64,000 nt of DNA, from assembly GCA_021647985.1 (NCBI GenBank), contig JAKITQ010000001.1, positions 1 through 64,000 of the forward strand. The letters run 5' to 3'. Shown one piece after another: positions 35,345 to 45,257 of this stretch (the first letter of the stretch is position 1; each line of letters begins with the position of its first letter). The notes below the pieces were generated by a model that saw nothing but the letters and a program-made list of their open reading frames with translations, did not search any database and was not told where the DNA came from. The position numbers and the translations under genes were made by a program. This stretch comes from Flavobacteriaceae bacterium (GTDB lineage Bacteria > Bacteroidota > Bacteroidia > Flavobacteriales > Flavobacteriaceae).

Positions 35345-37015
35345 TTAAACAACTATTATTTTATTTTTATTTTGATACCAGTTTTCATAAAGATGCTTGT
35401 ACGTCTCATGAATTACATTCCTTTTTATTTTATTTGTGGGAGTTAAAATTCCATTTTCTAAAGACCATTTTTCTGATATTATAAGAATTTTACTAAGTTT
35501 TTCATGAAGGTGAATTTTATTATTAACATCATTTAATGTATTTAACAAACTTTCTTTAATTTCATCAAAAGTTGAGTTTTTACTTTTGTCGGAGAGTTGA
35601 ACAAGTCCGATAGGTTGTGGGAGATTTAATCCTACAATACAAATTTGTTCAATAAAATCATTAACTGCAAAACGACTTTCTATGGGAGCTGGTACAATAA
35701 ATTCTCCTTTGGCTGTTTTAAAAGCATCTTTAACTCTACCTTTTACCTTTAAATAACCATCAGAATCAAGATCGCCGGTATCACCAGTTTTGTAAAATCC
35801 ATCTTCGGTAAAACTAGATTTAGTCAATTTAGGTTCTTTGTAATATTCTTTAAACATCCAACCATTTTTAATTAAAATTTCGTCGTTATCTGGATCGATT
35901 CTTATTTCTCCTTCTTCTAAACATTTTCCTGTTCTTCCAAGACGTATATCATTCTTTGGTTGAAGAATAACAATTCCTAAAGCTTCGGTCATACCAAAAG
36001 TTTCTTGAATATTGATACCTATTTTTTGAAACCATTCGATGGTGGCTTGAGGTAAGGCAGAAGCTCCTGAAATTATCAATTTGGTATTATCAAGACCTAA
36101 TGCAACTCTAATTTTTTTCTTTACTTGATCTGCAACTTTTGGCATTCTAAGCATAGCATCTAATTGAGGTGTTTTAGAAATCACACCTTGTTTTAACTTT
36201 GTCCATATACTGGGAACTGCTAAAAATATACTCGGTTTTACATCAGCCAGATTTTTAGCAAAAGTATAAAGTGATTCGACAAAGGATATTTGCCCCTCGT
36301 GATAAATTGCACCTGTAACTATTAATGCTTGTTCTGCAATATGATTTAGAGGTAAATAAGAAATAAATGTATTTCTTCCAGGAGCATCTAAATTAAAACT
36401 ATGATGCTTTTCACCTTGTCTAATCCATAAATTTGCAGCAGGAGCGTAGGTAGTTACCGCTCCTTTAGGTTTTCCTGTTGTGCCTGATGTGAAGAAAATA
36501 GCCCAAATATCTTCTAGACTTGGTCTAAAATTTTCTTGGTCTGGTTCTAGATCTTTTATAAATTCGTCTAAAGAAATCCCTGCATCTACTTTTGCGCTTC
36601 CTTCATAATGAGAAAAACGAACAATGGGTAAATTTTCAGGTATACCTTGTTTTGCTTTTTCCCAATTGTCTAATTTACCTACAAACAAAAACTGAATATC
36701 AGATAGTATTATCACTTCATTTAGTGCTTCTCCAACTAAATTTGCGTAAAAAGGTACTGTTACAAAACCACCAAGCATAATAGCAATTTCTGCAATAGCC
36801 CACTCATAACAATTTTTAGAATAAATCCCTATTTTGTTACCTTTTTTAAGTCCAGCAGTTTTCATTGCTGTAACTATTTTTAAGGCCTTTGTCACAACTT
36901 CGTCATAGGTAAATTCTTTCCAAGTATCACCGCAGGGTTGTCTTAAAAAAATTGCATTAGGTAATGTAGATTGTAATTCGTAAATTTTATCTACTAAAGT
37001 TGGAAAATTGTTCAT
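35345..37015 (-). CDS. AMP-forming acyl-CoA synthetase (long-chain type)
   Basis: An ANL-superfamily ligase of 556 residues. The P-loop is FFTSGTTGKPKGAV, the adenine motif IQETFGMTEALG, and the hinge region YKTGDTGDLDSDGYLKVKGRVKD. It activates a fatty or other carboxylic acid with ATP and links it to CoA. It carries no signal peptide; cytoplasmic or membrane-associated. The frame starts at an ATG facing a 125-base gap from the GH92 gene. It does not have an obvious role in sugar use, so it may simply lie between loci. Confidence 0.88.
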   Translation of the reverse strand: MNNFPTLVDKIYELQSTLPNAIFLRQPCGDTWKEFTYDEVVTKALKIVTAMKTAGLKKGNKIGIYSKNCYEWAIAEIAIMLGGFVTVPFYANLVGEALNEVIILSDIQFLFVGKLDNWEKAKQGIPENLPIVRFSHYEGSAKVDAGISLDEFIKDLEPDQENFRPSLEDIWAIFFTSGTTGKPKGAVTTYAPAANLWIRQGEKHHSFNLDAPGRNTFISYLPLNHIAEQALIVTGAIYHEGQISFVESLYTFAKNLADVKPSIFLAVPSIWTKLKQGVISKTPQLDAMLRMPKVADQVKKKIRVALGLDNTKLIISGASALPQATIEWFQKIGINIQETFGMTEALGIVILQPKNDIRLGRTGKCLEEGEIRIDPDNDEILIKNGWMFKEYYKEPKLTKSSFTEDGFYKTGDTGDLDSDGYLKVKGRVKDAFKTAKGEFIVPAPIESRFAVNDFIEQICIVGLNLPQPIGLVQLSDKSKNSTFDEIKESLLNTLNDVNNKIHLHEKLSKILIISEKWSLENGILTPTNKIKRNVIHETYKHLYENWYQNKNKIIVV

Positions 37016-37140
37016 ATTTAAAAAATGATTAATTTATAGGGTCTTTTTTTAAAAAATAATAGAATGGGCGCATAAAGTTGGGGTGATAATTCAAAGATAA
37101 TGTTTTTTTTAAATTGTTATAGATCGTAAAAAAACCAATG

Positions 37141-39540
37141 TTAATTTTTTCTTGTCATAGAAGGAGCAGGATTGGATACACCCCATTTTTTATTTGGTTG
37201 ATCTCCCATTTTAAAAACCAATATACCTCCTTTAACTATTTCGTTATGTGATATCCATGTTCTTGAAAAGTTTTCCCCGTTTAAAGTAGCGGATTGGATA
37301 TATTTATTGCTATCAGAATTGTTAATCGCTTTAATTACAAAAATTTTATTCTTTTCTAGTTTTAAAGTAACTTCATTAAACATGGGGCTCCCGATATTGT
37401 AAATTGGACTGCCCGGAGTAACCGGATAAATTCCCATAGCACTTAAAATATACCAGGATGAAAGAGAACCCATATCTTCATTACCGCTAATGCCACCAGG
37501 TCCTATTCTATACATTTCTTGTGTGATTTGTTTGGCTCTTTGTTGCGTTTTCCAAGGTTCACCTGCATAATTATATAAATATGCAACATGGTGTGATGGT
37601 TGGTTTCCCTGTACATATTGTCCTATGGTTCCTACAACACCCACATATTTTGGAGAGCTAATAATTGGGCTCATTTCAAAAAAAGTATCCAATTTTTCAA
37701 TGAATTTTTTATTATTTCCAAATAAATCAATTAATCCTTGTGTATCATGTTGTACAGACCAAATATATTGCCAAGCATTAGATTCAGTATAGTGACGATT
37801 AGGTCGACGTCCAACCAATAAAGGATCAAAATATTTATAATAAGAATGATCTCCTTCTGTTACAATTTCTTGTTCATTATCATTTAATGCTTCCAGCCAA
37901 GAACCATCATATTTTTTAGGGCGCATAAATTGCGTTTTTTTATCCCATACATTTTTATAATTATTGGCTCTTTTTATAAATAATTTATAATCTTTTTCCT
38001 TACCTAGTTCTTTTGCCAATTGTGCAATATTCCAGTCGTCATAAGCCAGTTCTAAAGTGTTTGGCACAGCTTCGGTAACTTTATCTATGGGCGCATAACC
38101 AACCTCTTTATAAAATTCTAAGCCAGATCTTCCCATTTCAATTGGTATTGGGTCTTTTGGAAGTTCCAATGCTTTTTTACGCATGGCCTTATAAAGCAAA
38201 TCAATGTCATAATCTCTATAGCCCTTGAAATATGCATCCACTATAATCGGAATCAAATGATCTCCAACCATGGCCTCACCATAAACATTTAAAAAATGTT
38301 GGGCGGGTAACCAACCATAGTTTTCAACTTTAGCTTGAATAGATTTGATATAATTATTTACATGTTCAGGTGCGATCAAAGTCATCAAAGGGTGTTGGGT
38401 TCTATAAGTATCCCAACAAGAAAATGAACCGTAAAAGTCATAACCGTTTGCCTCATGAATCTTACCATCTGATCCAAAATATTTACCATCAACATCTTGA
38501 GAAATATATTGTGCTAAAAGCGAATGATAAAGTGCAGAGTAGAAAACTTCTTTTTGAGACTCATTCGTTGCTTTTATTTTAATCTTTGATAATTCATCAT
38601 TCCAAATCGATGCGGCATCATTTCTTATTTTTTCAAAATCCCAATTTGGAATCTCTTTATTCAAATTATTACGGGCTCCTTCAACACTTGTATAAGAAAT
38701 TCCTACTTTTATTAATATTTGTTCATTTTCTTTGGTATGAAACTGTACAAAGGCGCCTATTTTGTTTCCAGCTTCTGCATTCTTGTAAGGAAATACACTA
38801 CCATCTGATTCGGGTGTTTTATAACTAGCATCAAACGTTCCATAATAAAGAAAAGGTTTGTTGAACTCTGCTACAAAATAAACCTTACCTAAACCAGCTG
38901 CTTTTATTCCTTCTATACGATGATTATCAATAATTTTTAAACTGGATAACTCTCCTTGTGTCATATCACCAATTTGATGTCCTACATCAAGTATAATTCT
39001 AGCTTCATTTGTTTTTGGAAAGGTATAGCGATGAAAACCAGCTCTTTTTGTAGAGGTTAATTCAACCTTAACATTATAATCTTTTAATAAAACAGAATAA
39101 TACCCTGGTGAGGCTGTTTCGTTTGCGTGATCAAATCGAGATCGATATCCTTTATCTGGATCATCTAATGAGCCAGGCACTATTTGAAGTTTGGTCCCAA
39201 CGGTTGGCATTAATAATATTTCGCCACCATTTACCATTCCAACTCCACTCCAATGGGTATGGCTAAAACCCATGATAGAACTTTCTTGATAAATATAACC
39301 GGCCGCATAAGTCCAACCTTCTGTATGCATATCTGGACTCAAATGTACCAATGCGTTTGGAAGGCTCGCTCCCGGAAAAGTATGCCCAAAAAAATCTGTA
39401 CCTAAAAAAGGGTTAACATAATCTGTTAGATTTTTATCTTGAGCAAAAGAAGCATTTCCAAAACTAAAAAATATAAAAAAGAAAACAGTATAAATGATTT
39501 TTTTTAAATGATTTTTTGCGATTTTTATATCTACTTTCAT
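37141..39540 (-). CDS. GH92 alpha-mannosidase, exported
   Basis: A 799-residue glycoside hydrolase of family 92, calcium-dependent exo-mannosidases that cut alpha-1,2/1,3 linkages in N-glycans or yeast mannan. A signal peptide ends near residue 33 (SFAQ). The N-terminal beta-sandwich begins DYVNPFLGTDFFGHTFPGASLPN; the (alpha/alpha)6 domain carries GGISGNEDMGSLSSWYILSAMGIYPVTPGSPIY with the catalytic Glu. The sequence is complete. A second, truncated GH92 lies at 50689. A TAnnTTTG match on the minus strand (39593-39600) precedes it. Confidence 0.94.
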   Translation of the reverse strand: MKVDIKIAKNHLKKIIYTVFFFIFFSFGNASFAQDKNLTDYVNPFLGTDFFGHTFPGASLPNALVHLSPDMHTEGWTYAAGYIYQESSIMGFSHTHWSGVGMVNGGEILLMPTVGTKLQIVPGSLDDPDKGYRSRFDHANETASPGYYSVLLKDYNVKVELTSTKRAGFHRYTFPKTNEARIILDVGHQIGDMTQGELSSLKIIDNHRIEGIKAAGLGKVYFVAEFNKPFLYYGTFDASYKTPESDGSVFPYKNAEAGNKIGAFVQFHTKENEQILIKVGISYTSVEGARNNLNKEIPNWDFEKIRNDAASIWNDELSKIKIKATNESQKEVFYSALYHSLLAQYISQDVDGKYFGSDGKIHEANGYDFYGSFSCWDTYRTQHPLMTLIAPEHVNNYIKSIQAKVENYGWLPAQHFLNVYGEAMVGDHLIPIIVDAYFKGYRDYDIDLLYKAMRKKALELPKDPIPIEMGRSGLEFYKEVGYAPIDKVTEAVPNTLELAYDDWNIAQLAKELGKEKDYKLFIKRANNYKNVWDKKTQFMRPKKYDGSWLEALNDNEQEIVTEGDHSYYKYFDPLLVGRRPNRHYTESNAWQYIWSVQHDTQGLIDLFGNNKKFIEKLDTFFEMSPIISSPKYVGVVGTIGQYVQGNQPSHHVAYLYNYAGEPWKTQQRAKQITQEMYRIGPGGISGNEDMGSLSSWYILSAMGIYPVTPGSPIYNIGSPMFNEVTLKLEKNKIFVIKAINNSDSNKYIQSATLNGENFSRTWISHNEIVKGGILVFKMGDQPNKKWGVSNPAPSMTRKN

Positions 39541-39680
39541 TATAGAAGTATTAATTTTTACTATTGAACATTAAGAATAATGACTGGAAACACAAAAATA
39601 TAACTAATAAATTATATGATAGGTTAAAAAATAATGCAAAATGAATAAAATATTGGAAATAAACTATTAACCATTAGGGT

Positions 39681-39688
39681 TATATTTG
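39681..39688 (+). promoter_or_regulatory. -7 element (TATATTTG) upstream of the sialidase-like gene
   Basis: Exact TAnnTTTG match 27 bases before ATG 39716. No TTG at the ideal spacing, so only half a promoter is supported. Confidence 0.4.
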
Positions 39689-39715
39689 TAAGGTAAGATT
39701 AAATAATAATTTAAT

Positions 39716-40906
39716 ATGAGAAGTAAAAATTATAATTATAGGTTGATTTTTTTAATGATGAATTTTTGTTTTGTTTCATTAATAGCGCAAAAAAGACAGA
39801 GTGCTTTTATTTTTCCATTACAAAATAAACATGTACATAGTAGCTCAATAATTGAATTGCCTAATGGAGATTTGATGGCCTGCTGGTTTGAAGGATCTGG
39901 TGAAAGGAATGCGAATGACGTGATGATTAAAGGTGCTCGATTAAAAAAAGGAGATGTTATTTGGAGCGAACCTTTTCTTATGGCGGATACACCAGGGCAA
40001 CCAGACTGTAACCCTGTTTTATTTGTAGATAAAAATAAAAAACTCAAACTTTTTTGGATAGTAGTACAGGCAAATCGATGGGAAACATCTATTTTGAAAT
40101 ATAGAGAATCATCAAATTATTTAAAAGAAGGAGCACCGAAATGGGATTGGCAGGATGTGATTTTGTTAAAACCCGGAGAAGAATTTCCGGAAACGATAAA
40201 ATCCGAATTTTCTGCAATGGAATCCAGAGGCTTGGCTTGGGCCGAATATGCGCTTGAATATGAAACTATGATTTATGATGCTGCAAAGGAAAAAAAGAAA
40301 AGAGAAACGGGCTGGATGACAAGAATACACCCTATAGTGCTACCAAATGGAAGAATATTATTACCCTTATATTCTGATGGATATAATTTGTCTCTTGTGG
40401 CCATATCAGACGATCAAGGAAAATCTTGGAAACCGAGTAAACCAATTGTCGGTTATGGCAATATTCAACCGAGTATTGTGCAAAAAAAAGACGGCTCTTT
40501 AGTAGCATATATGAGAGATAACGGTGATTCACCAGGGAGAATTTTAATAAGTGCCTCTAAGGATAATGGAGAATCATGGACAGCTGCAAAAGAATCGGAT
40601 ATACCAAACCCAGGAACGAGTATTGATTTAATTAAATTGAAAAATGGCAATTGGGTAATGGCCTATAATGATATTGAAGATGGTAGGTATAGTATTGTAG
40701 TAAGTCTTTCCGATGATGAAGGTAAAACATGGAAATGGACAAAGCAATTGGAAAGAGATGATAACAAAAAAGGTTCTTTTTCTTACCCTTCAATTATTCA
40801 AACCAAAGACGGAAAGATACATGTAACTTATTCTTATAAAACAAGTAAAGTAGAAAAATCTATAAAATATAATTCCTTTAATGAAAAGTGGTTAAAAGGG
40901 AATTAA
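39716..40906 (+). CDS. Exo-sialidase-like (BNR/Asp-box) exported protein
   Basis: A 396-residue protein with a signal peptide (cut near LIAQ). It has a non-viral sialidase fold: an SSSIIELPNGDLMACWFEGSGERN opening, then Asp boxes SDDQGKSW (231-238), SKDNGESW (281-288) and SDDEGKTW (332-339). Family relatives are annotated exo-alpha-sialidase, but many Bacteroidota members of this subgroup lack demonstrated sialic-acid activity. The Arg triad cannot be confirmed by eye. No nan genes (NanA, NanE) are in the window, so another substrate is possible. It sits at the head of a plus-strand set with GH2 and Gfo/Idh genes. Confidence 0.8.
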   Translation: MRSKNYNYRLIFLMMNFCFVSLIAQKRQSAFIFPLQNKHVHSSSIIELPNGDLMACWFEGSGERNANDVMIKGARLKKGDVIWSEPFLMADTPGQPDCNPVLFVDKNKKLKLFWIVVQANRWETSILKYRESSNYLKEGAPKWDWQDVILLKPGEEFPETIKSEFSAMESRGLAWAEYALEYETMIYDAAKEKKKRETGWMTRIHPIVLPNGRILLPLYSDGYNLSLVAISDDQGKSWKPSKPIVGYGNIQPSIVQKKDGSLVAYMRDNGDSPGRILISASKDNGESWTAAKESDIPNPGTSIDLIKLKNGNWVMAYNDIEDGRYSIVVSLSDDEGKTWKWTKQLERDDNKKGSFSYPSIIQTKDGKIHVTYSYKTSKVEKSIKYNSFNEKWLKGN

Positions 40907-41020
40907 GATGTCTTAGAATAAACTAGGTTTTGAAAGCAAATATCAATTAGGAAGATTTTAGGTTTAAAAACTGATACTAAATGACATACAATTAGAAGGT
41001 TCAATTAATTCGTAATATCT

Positions 41021-43843
41021 ATGATAATGAGTAAAATAAATAGATTTTGTTTGATAATATTTTTTTTAGTAGTAACAATAAAAACATTTTCTCAAAAAAC
41101 GGAACGTCATTACCTTTCAGGTATTGATTCAGAGTATACGGTAGACTGGGATTTCTTTTGTACAGAAGGAAATAACAGTGGTGTATGGACAAAAATACCC
41201 GTTCCATCCAATTGGGAATTACAAGGTTTTGGTAATTATAATTATGGTAATGACTTCTGGGGAATTGACGATCCAAAAATAAAAATTGGTGACGAACATG
41301 GTATCTACAAATTTAATTTTGACGTACCAAGGGCATGGAAAGGAAAAATAGTAAAAATAGTGTTTGATGGTTCTATGACCGATACAAAGGTCATGATAAA
41401 TGGTAAATTGGCTGGAGCGGTGCATCAAGGAGGTTTTAATAGATTTTCTTATGATATTACCAAACTTCTGACATATGAAAAATCAAATTTATTGGAAGTT
41501 GATGTTGCCAAAAGGTCATCAAATAACTCGGTTAATAAAGCAGAAAGAGAAGCAGATTATTGGATTTTTGGAGGTATTTACCGCCCTGTTTATTTAGAAA
41601 TTTTACCGGCACAACATATAAAAAGAGTTGCAATTGATGCTAAAGCTGATGGAAGCTTTGAAGTTCTGACACAATTAAATTCCGAGAAGTTATCCGGTGA
41701 AATTAAGGTGACCTTAAGTGATGTAAATGGTAAAGTTATCGCAGGAGAATATCAAACTAAAATTAAAAAAGGAAATGGAAATATTAGTGTTACAGGTAAA
41801 TTTGATGGAATAAAATCCTGGAACCCTGAATCACCAAAGTTGTATGATATGCAGGTTTCCTTGGTTAAAAATGGGAAAATCCTTCATAAAGAAATTAAAC
41901 GTATTGGCTTTAGAACAGTGGAGTTACGAGAGCATGATGGTTTTTATGTGAATAATAAAAAGGTAATTTTTAAAGGAGTGAACAGGCATTCATTTTGGCC
42001 AGAAACAGGAAGAGCCTTAAATGATGAAAATCATAAATTGGATATTTCTTTGATAAAAGAAATGAATATGAATGCCGTTAGAATGTCACATTATGCCCCA
42101 GATGAAAGGTTTTTAGCTTTATGTGATTCTTTAGGTCTTTTTGTTTTGGATGAATTAGCAGGTTGGCAAACTGGTTACGACACCAAAATTGGTCCTAAAT
42201 TAATTAAAGAATTAATTCTTAAAGATGAAAATCATCCAAGCGTAATTATTTGGAATAATGGCAATGAAGGCGGGTTTGCGCTTGAAAACGAAAAATGGTT
42301 TCATCATTACGATTTGCAAAAGAGGCCTGTAATTTATCCTTGGTTGCTTAGAAATGGCGTTGACACACATCACTATAATCTATATGATTTTGGTATAAAT
42401 CGATTTTCTAATGGGAACGATGTTTTTATGCCTACCGAACTTTTACATGGACTTTATGATGGAGGTCACGGGGCAGGATTGTATGATATGTGGCGAAAAT
42501 TTAAAACCAATCCTAGAGCTGCCGGAGGTTTTTTGTGGGTTTTTAGTGACGAAGCTGTTTTAAGAACTGATAAACAAGGTAAAGTTTATGATAGTAAAGG
42601 TAATTATGCACCAGATGGTATTTTAGGCCCACATCGTGAAAAAGAAGGGAGTTTTTATACCGTAAAAGAACTATGGTCACCGGTACAGATTGCACCTGTT
42701 GTGATCAATTCAAAATGGGATGGCAAACTTCTTCTAAACAACGATTATATTTATACAAACTTAAATACTTGTGATTTTGAATGGAAGGTAATTAGAACTA
42801 ATTTTTCAAAAAACAATTATGAGAAAATCCTTGTAAAAGGAAATATAAAAGGACCAAATATAGCACCTGGAGAAACGCGTATTATTTCATTCCCTATAAA
42901 AAATGAGTTAAATGATGCAGATATATTTTTCCTAACAGCAAGAGATCAATATGGGAAAGAAATATATACATGGAGTTGGCAAGTGCAACAACCTAAAGTA
43001 ATTGTCAATCGATATTTAAAGGAAAAAGTAAGTGATGTAAGCCATGATTTGAAATCGTATGAATCTGGTAACCAATTACATGTTGAAGCTGCTAAAGTTA
43101 CGTTTACTTTTGATTTGAATAATGGAAAATTAATTAAAACGAGAAATTCTAAAGGCGAAGTTTCGTTTAATGGAGGCCCAGCACCTATTGGATCCGTGCA
43201 TAAAATTAAAGAAGTGACTTGGAATTTGGATCAAGATAAAAATCTAATACTCGAAGTTATATCAGAAAATTATCCTGAAAAGTTTTATTGGAAAGTACAT
43301 GCATCTGGGCTTTTAGAACTTGAAGTGGCAGGTAACTTATCTGGTTTAAATGATATAGACATGTTTGGCGTTAGTTTTAATTACCCCGAAGATAAAGTAA
43401 AATCTATGACTTGGTTTGGCAAAGGACCATATCGCGTATGGAAAAATAGATTACATGGAGTGAATACTGGGGTTTGGGAAAAAGATTATAACAATACCAT
43501 AACAGGAGAAAGCTTTAATGAACTTATATACCCAGAATTTAAGGGATACCATGCCAACATGAATTGGGTATCGTTTGAAACAACGGAATCGCAGTTTACA
43601 ATTCTTATTGAATCGCCTAATATATTTATGCAAATATTTACTCCAGATAAACCGAAAGCAGTTAGAGGAGATGTGTACCCAGTTTTTCCGGAGGGTGATA
43701 TTTCATTTTTATATGAAATACCTGCCATTGGTACTAAATTTATAGATGCTAAAGATTTGGGCCCAAGTGGTCAAAAAGGTCAAGATAAACATCATAAAAA
43801 TGATGACGCATACCCTTTAAGAGTATGGTTTGATTTTAGATAA
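41021..43843 (+). CDS. GH2 glycoside hydrolase (beta-galactosidase-like)
   Basis: A 940-residue exported protein with a signal peptide to about residue 24 (KTFSQ). It shows the GH2 order: sugar-binding domain (NYNYGNDFWGIDD, GGFNRFSYDITKLL, YWIFGGIYRPVYLE), immunoglobulin-like domain, TIM barrel (FKGVNRHSFWPETGRAL; acid/base Glu416 in IIWNNGNEGG; the nucleophile candidate Glu473 in MPTELLHG), and a C-terminal beta domain of the beta-galactosidase small-chain type (MTWFGKGPYRVWKNR). The nucleophile motif differs from the classic beta-galactosidase sequence, so substrate could be galactoside, glucuronide or mannoside. A second ATG at 41027 is equally plausible as start. Confidence 0.9.
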   Translation: MIMSKINRFCLIIFFLVVTIKTFSQKTERHYLSGIDSEYTVDWDFFCTEGNNSGVWTKIPVPSNWELQGFGNYNYGNDFWGIDDPKIKIGDEHGIYKFNFDVPRAWKGKIVKIVFDGSMTDTKVMINGKLAGAVHQGGFNRFSYDITKLLTYEKSNLLEVDVAKRSSNNSVNKAEREADYWIFGGIYRPVYLEILPAQHIKRVAIDAKADGSFEVLTQLNSEKLSGEIKVTLSDVNGKVIAGEYQTKIKKGNGNISVTGKFDGIKSWNPESPKLYDMQVSLVKNGKILHKEIKRIGFRTVELREHDGFYVNNKKVIFKGVNRHSFWPETGRALNDENHKLDISLIKEMNMNAVRMSHYAPDERFLALCDSLGLFVLDELAGWQTGYDTKIGPKLIKELILKDENHPSVIIWNNGNEGGFALENEKWFHHYDLQKRPVIYPWLLRNGVDTHHYNLYDFGINRFSNGNDVFMPTELLHGLYDGGHGAGLYDMWRKFKTNPRAAGGFLWVFSDEAVLRTDKQGKVYDSKGNYAPDGILGPHREKEGSFYTVKELWSPVQIAPVVINSKWDGKLLLNNDYIYTNLNTCDFEWKVIRTNFSKNNYEKILVKGNIKGPNIAPGETRIISFPIKNELNDADIFFLTARDQYGKEIYTWSWQVQQPKVIVNRYLKEKVSDVSHDLKSYESGNQLHVEAAKVTFTFDLNNGKLIKTRNSKGEVSFNGGPAPIGSVHKIKEVTWNLDQDKNLILEVISENYPEKFYWKVHASGLLELEVAGNLSGLNDIDMFGVSFNYPEDKVKSMTWFGKGPYRVWKNRLHGVNTGVWEKDYNNTITGESFNELIYPEFKGYHANMNWVSFETTESQFTILIESPNIFMQIFTPDKPKAVRGDVYPVFPEGDISFLYEIPAIGTKFIDAKDLGPSGQKGQDKHHKNDDAYPLRVWFDFR

Positions 43844-43930
43844 AAATTAAATACTTAATTATAAGTTTATTCATATTATTTTATTTAAGTTGTGACCTTG
43901 GTGATTTGATAACTATTTATATTGTTAATT

Positions 43931-44923
43931 ATGAATAAAAAGATAAAATGGGGAATTTTAAGCACAGGGCATATTTCTAACAAGTTTGCTAAGGCATTGG
44001 CTATTTTACCTCAGGCCAAACTTATTGCAGTTGCATCACGAAATTTATCTAAGGCAAAAGCATTCGCTAAAGAACACAATGTTATCAAAGCCTATGCCTC
44101 TTATAAGGAATTGGCAGAAGATCACGAAATTGACGTGGTTTATATTGGTACACCACATAGTTTTCATTTTGACGATAGTGTTCTTTGTATGCGAAATGGC
44201 AAGGCCGTATTGTGTGAAAAAGCTTTTACAATTAATGCTGATGAGGCAAGAGAAATGGTTCGAATAGCAAGAGAAGAAAATGTTTTTTTGATGGAAGCAA
44301 TGATACCTCGTCATATTCCATTATTAAAAAAAGTAATGCAATGGATTAAAGATGGTAAAATTGGTGAAGTACGCATGTTAAAAGCATCGAGATGTGCTAG
44401 AGGTGTATTTGCAGCAGGAGCTAGACATTTAGATCCGTCACTTGGCGGAGGTAGCTTATTAGATGTTGGTGTATATGTGATTTCTTTTGCTTCACAAATT
44501 TTTGGTAAAGCACCAATAGAAGCTATAGGCTTGAGTCATATAGGTCATTTAGGTTCTGATGAGCAAGGAATCGCTATTTTAAAATATGACAAAGGTGAAT
44601 TGGCCGACCTTTCTTTTGCCTTAAGAACAAATGCAGTTGATGAAGCGTATATTCTTGGTACAGAAGGATGTATAAAAATACATGAAGTATTTGCTGTACC
44701 CACCAAAGCTTCTTTATTTATTGATAATTTGGAGGTAGAAACGTTAGAGGAGCCAATTATTGGGAATGCCTTAAACTATGAAGCCGAGGAGGTGATGCGT
44801 TGTTTACAAAAAGGATTAAAAGAATCTGCATTAATGCCACTAGATGAATCTATTGAGATAATGGAGGTAATGGATACAATTAGAAAACCTTGGGCTTTGC
44901 GTTATCCTAATGATAAAGAATAA
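43931..44923 (+). CDS. Gfo/Idh/MocA family oxidoreductase (cytoplasmic)
   Basis: A 330-residue NAD(P)-dependent dehydrogenase. The Rossmann segment is KWGILSTGHISNKFAKAL, followed by AVASRNLSKA and YIGTPHSFHFDD; the catalytic-lysine motif is CEKAFTINADEA. The C-terminal alpha/beta domain has GGSLLDVGVYVISFASQIFG. It resembles dihydrodiol or glucose-fructose type oxidoreductases. The frame runs upstream to TTG 43922, but ATG 43931 is more likely. Its sugar substrate is unknown. It is 87 bases after the GH2 gene on the same strand. Confidence 0.9.
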   Translation: MNKKIKWGILSTGHISNKFAKALAILPQAKLIAVASRNLSKAKAFAKEHNVIKAYASYKELAEDHEIDVVYIGTPHSFHFDDSVLCMRNGKAVLCEKAFTINADEAREMVRIAREENVFLMEAMIPRHIPLLKKVMQWIKDGKIGEVRMLKASRCARGVFAAGARHLDPSLGGGSLLDVGVYVISFASQIFGKAPIEAIGLSHIGHLGSDEQGIAILKYDKGELADLSFALRTNAVDEAYILGTEGCIKIHEVFAVPTKASLFIDNLEVETLEEPIIGNALNYEAEEVMRCLQKGLKESALMPLDESIEIMEVMDTIRKPWALRYPNDKE

Positions 44924-45257
44924 AAACAAATTATAATGTGCGTAAATTTAATATGAAACGGATATTATATTTGGGCATGCTCCATATATTGGTCACAAAA
45001 ATAGTTAAAAATATGCAAAAGATAAAATGTGAACTATCTAACATAAAAAAATTATTGATTTAAAAAAAGGTAATGAATAAGGGATGTTGGTAACAACTAA
45101 TTGGTTAAAGCCAGCTGGAGAAACATTATTAAAAGAGAAAACAAAATTTGTTTTTTATACCGAAGATGGCAAAATAATTATTGATAGAATAAAATTATTT
45201 TGGATAAGGAATACGATAATTTCATAAACAAATAATAATTTAAAAGAATATTGAAAA
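44924..45257. other. Decayed intergenic DNA between two Gfo/Idh genes
   Basis: 334 bases containing the relic frame at 45084-45227. Upstream of it, another broken stretch reads TDIIFGHAPYIGHKN in one frame (about 44959-45009) before a stop. Both look like pieces of coding sequence interrupted by stops rather than random AT DNA. Confidence 0.4.
45084..45227 (+). pseudogene. 47-codon relic, possibly of a PmoA-like (DUF6807) gene
   Basis: The short frame reads NWLKPAGETLLKEKTKF then YTEDGKIIIDRIK and stops. The pattern W-L-x-P-x-G-x-x-L-L-x-E-x-T with a later IDR resembles the middle of PmoA-like/DUF6807 proteins that often accompany Gfo/Idh/MocA dehydrogenases. Neither a start region nor a C-terminus is present, and a stop lies directly upstream in frame. 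I interpret it as a degraded fragment; the family assignment is from memory of the motif and uncertain. Confidence 0.4.

Noticed and set aside
39716-40906. Confident call of a sialic-acid hydrolase
   Set aside because: Only Asp boxes and fold are visible; the catalytic Arg triad could not be confirmed and no sialic-acid catabolic genes are present.
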